Below, one piece after another: positions 6,818-12,139 of a DNA stretch of 12,139 bases (position 1 is its first letter; each line of letters opens with the position of its first letter). The DNA lies in contig CABUBX010000057.1 in NCBI GenBank assembly GCA_902489925.1, forward strand, positions 1-12,139, read 5' to 3'. The DNA is from an uncultured Lachnospiraceae bacterium. Its GTDB lineage: Bacteria; Bacillota; Clostridia; Lachnospirales; Lachnospiraceae. The notes beneath the pieces are model-generated. The model did no database searches and had not been told where the DNA came from. It was given only the letters and a program-made list of their open reading frames with translations. The translations under genes and the position numbers were made by a program.

Positions 6818-7561
6818 ATGTCAGAAAATCAGGTAAGAATTAATAAGTATTTGAGTGAAGCCGGTTTTTGTTCACGTCGGGAAGCGGACAGGCTTCTTGA
6901 AGCCGGCGCTGTGACTATTGACGGACAAAAGGCAGTCATGGGCAGCAAGGTTTGCGACGGTCAGAAAGTCTGCGTGCACGGGAAAGCTGTTGTTAAAGAA
7001 GAACCGTTTATTTTTATTGCACTTTATAAGCCTGTCGGTATTGTGTGCACAACAGCAGATACGGAAAAAGATAACGTCGTAAAGTTTTTAAATTTTAAAC
7101 ATAGAATTTATCCGGTAGGACGCCTTGATAAAGATTCGGAAGGTTTGCTTCTTTTAACGAATCAGGGCGAATGGGTAAATAAGATGATGCGCGCCGGAAA
7201 TTACCATGAAAAGGAATATGTTGTGAAGGTCAATAAGCCAATCACAAAAGATTTTCTCAAAGGGCTGCGAGCCGGCGTGCCGATTCTTGATACAGTCACA
7301 AGACCGTGTAAGGCGCGCTATATTGACAAATATACCTTTGAGATTGTTTTAACCCAGGGGCTGAATCGTCAAATTCGCCGTATGTGTGAATACTTCGGGT
7401 ACAAGGTGGTGAAACTGAAAAGGGTGCGTATTATGAATATTTATCTGGGCAATTTAAAGCCCGGTCAGTGGCGTAATTTGACAAATGAAGAACTGACGGT
7501 GTTAAAAAATATGATTAAGGATTCGTCGAATACGACGGTGGTGAACAAAAATGCAGAATAA
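6818..7561 (+). CDS. rluF: 23S rRNA pseudouridine synthase, RluF/RsuA family
   Basis: Predicted to isomerise uridine to pseudouridine in rRNA; by similarity to RluF the target is in helix 74 of 23S rRNA (U2604 in E. coli numbering), but the site is inferred. The N-terminal S4 RNA-binding domain occupies residues 5-55 (RINKYLSEAGFCSRREADRLL). The catalytic domain has KPVGIVCT (71-78) and the motif GRLDKDSEGLLLLT, whose Asp104 is the expected catalytic residue. The C-terminal part carries GLNRQIRRMCEYFGY, a signature of this branch. The length is 247 residues; E. coli RluF is somewhat longer. The start has GGGAGAAG a few bases upstream. The gene overlaps the ligase gene by 11 bases, so the two are probably translated from one message. 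Confidence 0.93.
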   Translation: MSENQVRINKYLSEAGFCSRREADRLLEAGAVTIDGQKAVMGSKVCDGQKVCVHGKAVVKEEPFIFIALYKPVGIVCTTADTEKDNVVKFLNFKHRIYPVGRLDKDSEGLLLLTNQGEWVNKMMRAGNYHEKEYVVKVNKPITKDFLKGLRAGVPILDTVTRPCKARYIDKYTFEIVLTQGLNRQIRRMCEYFGYKVVKLKRVRIMNIYLGNLKPGQWRNLTNEELTVLKNMIKDSSNTTVVNKNAE

Positions 7562-9518
7562 GATGGAATATATGAAGTCTCTTGTTGAGAAGCTTAACGA
7601 AGCGGGTAAAGCTTATTATCAGGAAGACAGAGAAATCATGAGCAATTTTGAGTACGATGCCTTATATGATGAGCTTCTTGGTCTGGAAAAAGAACTTGGC
7701 ACAGTGCTTTCAGACAGCCCGACGGTGCACGTGGGCTATGAGGTGCTTAGCGAGCTTCCGAAAGAGGCGCATGAGTCGCCGATGCTCTCTTTAGATAAGA
7801 CAAAGGATGTTTTGGCACTAAAAAGCTGGACAGGAAAGCAAAAAAGCCTTTTGTCTTGGAAGATGGACGGCTTGACGATTGTCCTCACCTACAGAAACGG
7901 TGAACTTTTTAAGGCGGTGACAAGAGGCAACGGCATTGTCGGAGAGGTTATTACAAATAATGCCCGTATGTTTAAAAATATCCCACATAAGATTCCTTAT
8001 ACCGGCGAGCTTATTTTAAGAGGAGAGGCCGTCATTAAGTATTCGGACTTTGAAAAAATCAATGCGGCCATTTCAGATGTGGAGGCCAAGTACAAAAATC
8101 CGAGAAATTTATGCAGCGGTTCAGTTCGTCAGCTAAACAATGAAATTACTAAAAAGAGAAATGTGCATTTCTTTGCCTTTACGCTTGTGAAGGCGGAGGG
8201 CGTAGATTTTGATAATTCAAGAAAGCGTCAGATGGAGTGGCTTTTAGGTCTTGGCTTTGATGTCGTTGAATACAGGCTCGTGGACGAAGATAATATCGAG
8301 GCGGCAGTGGCAGAGTTTTCAGAAAAGATTATTCATAATGATTTTCCGTCGGATGGCCTTGTGCTGACTTACGATGATATTGCTTACAGTAAAACGCTAG
8401 GTACAACGGCAAAGTTTCCGCGGGATGCGATTGCCTTTAAATGGGCGGATGAGGTTCGTGAAACGACGCTGCTTGATATGGAATGGAGTGCGTCAAGGAC
8501 AGGCCTTATCAATCCGGTTGCTATTTTTGAGCCGGTTGAGCTTGAGGGGACATCTGTATCAAGGGCAAGTGTCCATAATCTGAGCATTGTAAAAAGCTTA
8601 AAGCTCGGACTTGGCGATAAAATTGAAGTCTATAAGGCAAACATGATTATTCCGCAGATTGCCAAAAATATGACAGGCAGTGGCAGTCTTGAAATTCCAA
8701 AATATTGTCCGGTCTGTGGACAGCCGACGGTTGTGCGCACAGAAAATGATGTCAGCGTCCTTTTTTGCGAAAATCCGGATTGTCAGGCAAAAAAGATTAA
8801 GTCGTTTGCCTTGTTTGTGAGCCGTGATGCCCTAAATATCGAAGGACTTTCAGAGGCAACTTTGGAAAAGTTTATACAAAAAGGCTTCATCCATGAATTT
8901 GCAGATATTTTCGCGCTGGATAATCATAAAGAGGCGATTGTAGAGCTGGACGGATTCGGTGAAAAATCTTACGATAAGCTTATAAAGTCTGTTGAAAAGT
9001 CCCGTCATGTCCGGCTTGCAAATCTGATTTACGGGCTTGGCATTTTAAATGTCGGCCTTTCAAATGCCAAGCTCATATGTAAGTATATGAATTATGATGT
9101 TGAACGTATTAGAAAGGTATCTGCGGAGGAGTTGACGGCGATTGACGGTATCGGACAGGTGATTGCCGATTCGGTCGTTGCTTATTTTGCGGATGAAAAA
9201 AATAACCGGGCTTTTGACAGGCTTTTAAAGTGTGTGGAGATTGCAGACGAAGTCACAGACGAAAACTCGATGCGCTTTAACGGCATGACCTTTGTCATTA
9301 CAGGAAGCCTTAATCATTTTGAAAACCGAAATACATTAAAGACATTGATTGAAGATGGGGGCGGCAAAGTGTCCGGCAGTGTATCTTCTAAAACTGCATA
9401 TCTTATTAATAATGACAGTACATCATCGTCATCTAAAAATAAAAAGGCGCAGTCTTTAAATATTCCGATTATTACTGAGGAGGAATTTATAGAAAAGTTC
9501 AAAATTACGGGTGTTTAA
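7551..9518 (+). CDS. ligA: NAD-dependent DNA ligase, divergent LigA type
   Basis: Seals nicks in DNA using NAD+. Domains in order are: domain Ia with YYQEDREIMSNFEYDALY (residues 22-39); adenylation domain with SPMLSLDK (76-83), the AMP-accepting lysine in KMDG (104-107), TRGNG (124-128), LRGEAVI (156-162), NPRNLCSGSVRQL (183-195), DGLVL (268-272) and AFKW (295-298); OB fold (about 316-372); a four-Cys zinc finger (C386, C389, C406, C411); helix-hairpin-helix repeats (about 423-545); and BRCT (about 575-650). The length is 655, close to the usual ~670. All domains are present, so it should be active. Several motifs differ from the usual LigA: TRGDG is TRGNG, GED is GEV, and NPRNAAAGSLRQ is NPRNLCSGSVRQ. 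It may be a second, specialised LigA rather than the replicative enzyme; this window cannot tell. The start at 7551, preceded by GGTGGTGA, overlaps rluF; ATGs at 7563 and 7572 are alternatives. Confidence 0.92.
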   Translation: MQNKMEYMKSLVEKLNEAGKAYYQEDREIMSNFEYDALYDELLGLEKELGTVLSDSPTVHVGYEVLSELPKEAHESPMLSLDKTKDVLALKSWTGKQKSLLSWKMDGLTIVLTYRNGELFKAVTRGNGIVGEVITNNARMFKNIPHKIPYTGELILRGEAVIKYSDFEKINAAISDVEAKYKNPRNLCSGSVRQLNNEITKKRNVHFFAFTLVKAEGVDFDNSRKRQMEWLLGLGFDVVEYRLVDEDNIEAAVAEFSEKIIHNDFPSDGLVLTYDDIAYSKTLGTTAKFPRDAIAFKWADEVRETTLLDMEWSASRTGLINPVAIFEPVELEGTSVSRASVHNLSIVKSLKLGLGDKIEVYKANMIIPQIAKNMTGSGSLEIPKYCPVCGQPTVVRTENDVSVLFCENPDCQAKKIKSFALFVSRDALNIEGLSEATLEKFIQKGFIHEFADIFALDNHKEAIVELDGFGEKSYDKLIKSVEKSRHVRLANLIYGLGILNVGLSNAKLICKYMNYDVERIRKVSAEELTAIDGIGQVIADSVVAYFADEKNNRAFDRLLKCVEIADEVTDENSMRFNGMTFVITGSLNHFENRNTLKTLIEDGGGKVSGSVSSKTAYLINNDSTSSSSKNKKAQSLNIPIITEEEFIEKFKITGV

Positions 9519-9551
9519 AGCCGCGTAAGGGCAAAAGCACACAAAGCGGCT
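9519..9551 (+). other. Short inverted repeat between ligA and nifS
   Basis: AGCCGC (9519-9524) and GCGGCT (9546-9551) begin directly after the ligA stop, with a 21-base loop and no T run. It cannot be called a terminator. I see no good promoter in the 76 bases before nifS, so co-transcription with ligA is likely. Confidence 0.35.
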
Positions 9552-9594
9552 GTCGGTGACATAGTCTATATAAAAGGATACAGGAGTTATGATT

Positions 9595-10746
9595 ATGCTT
9601 CGGACTGTATATATGGATTATGCCGCCACAACACCGATGGCACCTGAGGCGGCAGAGGCGATGCGTCCTTATTTGGCAGAAAATTACGGAAATCCTTCCG
9701 GTATATATGCGCTTGCGCGGCGAAGCCGGGAAGCGGTGAAAAAGTCCCGCCGAATAATTGCAGATACACTAAATACTGAGCCGGAGAACATCTATTTTAC
9801 TTCCGGCGGAACAGAAAGTGATAACTGGGCGCTTATTGCCGCAGCGGAAGCCTTTGAGCCGCGTGGCAGGCACATCATTACAAGCAAGATAGAACATCAT
9901 GCTATATTAAACACATGCCATTATCTGGAAAAAAGGGGCTTTGATGTCACCTATCTTGACGTTGATAGGGAAGGGTTTGTGAAGGTTTCTGATGTTGAGG
10001 CGGCAATACGCAGAGATACAATCCTTGTTTCAATTATGGCCGCCAATAATGAAATAGGGACGATTGAGCCGGTGGCGGATATCGGAAGGCTCTGTCAGTC
10101 TAAAGGTATCTTATTTCACACAGATGCTGTACAGGCTTACGGACATTTGCCGATTGATGTAGGACAATGGCATACGGATATGCTCAGTGCCAGTGCTCAT
10201 AAATTTAACGGTCCTAAGGGCACGGGGTTTCTCTATATTAAAAACAATCATTTTTTAAAACCGTTCATTCATGGCGGCAGTCAGGAGATGAGACTTCGTG
10301 CAGGAACAGAAAATGTGGCCGGCATTGTAGGTATGGGCTGTGCGGCAGCTTTGGCTCATGAACGCATGGAGGTTTTTGCAAGGCGGGAAAGTGCGCTGCG
10401 AAACAGGCTTATATACAGACTGTGTTCAGAGCTTCCTTATGTTCGCCTAAATGGAAGCAAAAACCACCGATTGTCCAATAATGCAAGCTTTTGTATTGAC
10501 GGTGCCGACAGCACCTCAATGCTTGTCATGCTGGATATGGCAGGTATCAGTGCCTCCGGTGGCTCAGCCTGTGCTTCGCGCGATGCTGCACCGTCCCATG
10601 TGCTTAAAGCGATTGGACTTAGTGATGCCGAGGCTTCATCGGCGCTTCGGTTGACGCTTTGTGCGGCACACACCGAAGAAGATATAGATTATACAGTTGA
10701 ACAGGTTAAAAGAATTGTAACAAGCCTGCGGTATGCAGGCAGGTAA
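9595..10746 (+). CDS. Cysteine desulfurase (NifS/IscS family)
   Basis: PLP enzyme that takes sulfur from cysteine as a persulfide, releasing alanine, and feeds tRNA thiolation and/or iron-sulfur assembly. I prefer the ATG at 9595 because AGGAG (9582-9586) is then 8 bases away; the ATG at 9589 would leave only 2. This gives 383 residues, typical of the family. Visible features are YMDYAATTP (residues 6-14), SGGTESDNWA (70-79), the EHHA motif with His101, HTDAVQ with Asp177 and Gln180 (PLP contacts), SASAHKFNGPKG with Lys203 as the expected PLP lysine, RAGTENV (235-241), and the active-site Cys326 in GGSACASR. The following gene encodes MnmA, a known sulfur acceptor from such enzymes, and no iscU/nifU scaffold is adjacent, so a main role in tRNA thiolation is likely (inference). 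A usual SLG motif in the C-terminal part reads TLCAAH here. Confidence 0.93.
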   Translation: MLRTVYMDYAATTPMAPEAAEAMRPYLAENYGNPSGIYALARRSREAVKKSRRIIADTLNTEPENIYFTSGGTESDNWALIAAAEAFEPRGRHIITSKIEHHAILNTCHYLEKRGFDVTYLDVDREGFVKVSDVEAAIRRDTILVSIMAANNEIGTIEPVADIGRLCQSKGILFHTDAVQAYGHLPIDVGQWHTDMLSASAHKFNGPKGTGFLYIKNNHFLKPFIHGGSQEMRLRAGTENVAGIVGMGCAAALAHERMEVFARRESALRNRLIYRLCSELPYVRLNGSKNHRLSNNASFCIDGADSTSMLVMLDMAGISASGGSACASRDAAPSHVLKAIGLSDAEASSALRLTLCAAHTEEDIDYTVEQVKRIVTSLRYAGR

Positions 10747-10767
10747 AGGTGCCGCTTTTGCGGCACC
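10724..10767 (+). other. Two tandem hairpins at the nifS-mnmA junction
   Basis: Hairpin 1 is GCCTGC (10724-10729) with GCAGGC (10735-10740) and a 5-base loop, inside the last codons of nifS. Hairpin 2 is GGTGCCGC (10748-10755) with GCGGCACC (10760-10767) and a TTTT loop, starting one base after the nifS stop. Neither is followed by a T run (the next bases are CGTTAAAG), so a simple intrinsic terminator is unlikely. mRNA processing or stability is possible. Confidence 0.6.
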
Positions 10768-10795
10768 CGTTAAAGATAAATGGAGGAAGAAAGAC

Positions 10796-11839
10796 ATGAA
10801 GAAGGTCGTCATCGGCATGTCCGGCGGTGTTGATTCATCGGCGGCAGCCTATTTACTGAAGGAAAAAGGATATGAGGTTATCGGCGTGACAATGAAGATG
10901 TGGAGTTGCGGCCATAAAACGGATGACAGTGCTGTAAGAGATGCAAAAAGTGTATGTGATACTTTGGGGATTGAGCATCATGTCCTTGATTTTGAATCTG
11001 CATTTAAAAATACAGTTGTCGCTCAGTTTATAGACGAATACTTTGCCGGAAGGACACCGAATCCGTGCATTATGTGCAATCGTTATATGAAGTGGGAGGC
11101 GCTTTTAAAGTATGCCGAAAGCATCGGCGCAAAAGATATTGCCACAGGCCATTATGCACAGATTGTAAAACTGGATAACGGCAGATATACACTGCGCAAG
11201 TCGGCTGCCGGCAAAGACCAGACCTATATGCTCTACCGTCTGACACAGAATCAGCTGGCGCATACCTTGATGCCGGTTGGCCTTTATCCGAAAAGCAAAA
11301 TTCGTGAGATTGCCTCGGATATCGGGCTTTTAGTTGCCGATAAGCCGGACAGTCAGGATATCTGTTTTTTGCCTGACGGGAATTATCAAAAGTTTTTGGC
11401 TGAGTACGGCAACAAAAAGATTGTGCCGGGAAATTTTGTGACTAAAGAAGGCAGAGTGCTGGGACAGCATACGGGGATTACCAATTATACAATCGGTCAG
11501 CGCAAAGGCCTTAATCTTTCTATGGGACATCCTGTTTTTGTGACGGAAATCCGTCCGGAGACGAATGAAGTTGTGATTGGCGAGTCGGAGGATTTGATGA
11601 CAACAATCGTTAAAGCCAAAGAAGTGAACTGGATGGCTGTAGAACAGCCAAAGGAGGCTTTGCGGGTGACGGCAAAAATCAGATATGCTCACAAGGGTTC
11701 ATCGGCCACAGTGACAGTTACCGGCGAGGATACGGTGACAGTTGTATTTGATGAGCCGCAAAGGGCGGCCACACCGGGACAATCTGTTGTATTTTATGAA
11801 GATGATATGGTTATCGGCGGCGGCACAATCTATAAATAA
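10796..11839 (+). CDS. mnmA: tRNA-specific 2-thiouridylase MnmA
   Basis: Puts sulfur on U34 of the Lys, Glu and Gln tRNAs using ATP and a persulfide donor. The start at 10796 is supported by GGAGGA (10782-10787); an in-frame ATG at 10733 would overlap nifS and run through the hairpins. The product is 347 residues, the usual size. The PP-loop is SGGVDSS (residues 9-15). The catalytic cysteine is probably Cys94 in NPCIMCN (89-95), with the partner Cys190 in DSQDICFL (185-192). Other family segments are TGHYAQI (117-123), AGKDQTYML (138-146) and IGQRKGL (near 240). The C-terminal beta-barrel domain is complete to GGGTIYK. It lies directly after a cysteine desulfurase, its natural sulfur source. 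The spacing of 49 bases contains hairpins but no obvious promoter. Confidence 0.96.
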   Translation: MKKVVIGMSGGVDSSAAAYLLKEKGYEVIGVTMKMWSCGHKTDDSAVRDAKSVCDTLGIEHHVLDFESAFKNTVVAQFIDEYFAGRTPNPCIMCNRYMKWEALLKYAESIGAKDIATGHYAQIVKLDNGRYTLRKSAAGKDQTYMLYRLTQNQLAHTLMPVGLYPKSKIREIASDIGLLVADKPDSQDICFLPDGNYQKFLAEYGNKKIVPGNFVTKEGRVLGQHTGITNYTIGQRKGLNLSMGHPVFVTEIRPETNEVVIGESEDLMTTIVKAKEVNWMAVEQPKEALRVTAKIRYAHKGSSATVTVTGEDTVTVVFDEPQRAATPGQSVVFYEDDMVIGGGTIYK

Positions 11840-11858
11840 TCAGGGAGGTACACAAAAG

Positions 11859-12139
11859 ATGAATATTGCTTTTTTTCTGACACCAAAGACAGATGTTGAA
11901 TTTATTTATGACGATTATACGGTTCGTCAGACATTGGAGAAGATGGAATATCATAAGTATGCATCGATTCCTATTATTGACAGAGGCGGGCATTACAGAG
12001 GGACAATTACGGAGGGGGATTTGCTGTGGTTTATTAAAGACTGCAACATACTTTCGCTTAAAGATTCCGAGGATGCGCCGGTTATGGAGATTAAGCGGAA
12101 AATGGATTATCTTCCTGTGAGCATTAATTCGAACATTGA
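11859..12139 (+). CDS. CBS-domain protein, N-terminal part (cut by right edge)
   Basis: The ATG at 11859 follows GGGAGG (11843-11848) by 10 bases and lies 19 bases after mnmA, so it is probably in the same operon. The 93 visible residues read as the start of a CBS-domain protein: MNIAFFLTPKTDVEFIYDDYTVRQTLEKM, Y-H-K-Y-A-S-I-P-I-I-D, then GHYRGTITEGDLLWFIK. The pattern of a variable loop, an IPIID strand, and GTITEGDLLWF is a classic CBS motif end. Such small proteins usually hold a pair of CBS motifs that bind adenine nucleotides and act as energy or ligand sensors; the second motif would lie off the window. No other domain is visible. No signal peptide or membrane segment is evident. Any link to sulfur or tRNA modification is only positional. 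Confidence 0.8.
   Translation, partial: MNIAFFLTPKTDVEFIYDDYTVRQTLEKMEYHKYASIPIIDRGGHYRGTITEGDLLWFIKDCNILSLKDSEDAPVMEIKRKMDYLPVSINSNI

Noticed and set aside
6600..6836. Open frame of 78 codons spanning the end of the membrane-anchored protein gene
   Set aside because: It is a frame-shifted reading of the low-complexity acidic tail that runs through the terminator hairpin.
9519..9594. Possible promoter with TATATAAA upstream of nifS
   Set aside because: No -35 box at a suitable distance, and the start site would fall at or within the ribosome binding site.
10733..10795. Earlier in-frame ATG for mnmA
   Set aside because: It would add 21 residues before the conserved MKKVVIGMSGG start, overlaps nifS and the hairpins, and has no ribosome binding site.
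11893..12120. Open frame of 75 codons near the right edge
   Set aside because: It is out of frame with the CBS-domain protein, which has a good ribosome binding site and clear family motifs.
1..12139. CRISPR arrays, insertion sequences, prophage genes, toxin-antitoxin or defence modules
   Set aside because: No repeat-spacer pattern, transposase, integrase, phage or nuclease/effector motifs were seen in the genes or gaps; the window is housekeeping in character.

Overview
The window reads as ordinary chromosomal sequence from a low-to-moderate GC Gram-positive anaerobe, most likely a Lachnospiraceae-type clostridium. This is inferred from the type III glutamine synthetase, the two-domain PPK2 polyphosphate kinase, strong AGGAGG-type ribosome binding sites, TTGACA/TATAAT-type promoters and the nifS-mnmA pair. 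No species can be named from the sequence alone. All protein genes lie on the + strand. The only convincing - strand gene is a tRNA.

Layout. Positions 2-1723 hold the C-terminal ~573 residues of glutamine synthetase III, whose start lies off the left edge. A compact junction follows (1737-1790) in which a terminator-like hairpin overlaps a promoter. Next is a 501-residue polyphosphate:AMP phosphotransferase (1842-3347) with two PPK2 domains, then a nucleoside phosphorylase-family gene (3461-4228) closed by a strong bidirectional terminator. Positions 4295-4680 contain a decayed fragment resembling the C-terminus of an aldo/keto reductase, a - strand tRNA-Arg(CCG) without encoded CCA, and two divergent promoters (one for the tRNA, one for the next gene). 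An MFS transporter (4681-5847) follows, then a membrane-anchored extracytoplasmic protein with its own promoter and terminator (5924-6757).

From 6818 to the right edge the genes are closely packed. They are an RluF-type 23S rRNA pseudouridine synthase overlapping by 11 bases a divergent NAD-dependent DNA ligase, a NifS/IscS cysteine desulfurase, the tRNA 2-thiouridylase MnmA, and the start of a CBS-domain protein cut by the right edge. NifS and MnmA form an obvious functional pair: the desulfurase provides persulfide sulfur that MnmA puts on U34 of tRNA. With rluF and the tRNA gene, the right half leans towards RNA modification and translation.

I found no convincing undescribed multi-gene system. 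The points most worth a second look are the aldo/keto reductase scar beside the tRNA, the asymmetric P-loops of the two-domain PPK2, the unusual active-site motifs of the DNA ligase, the overlapping terminator and promoter after glnN, and the tandem hairpins between nifS and mnmA.
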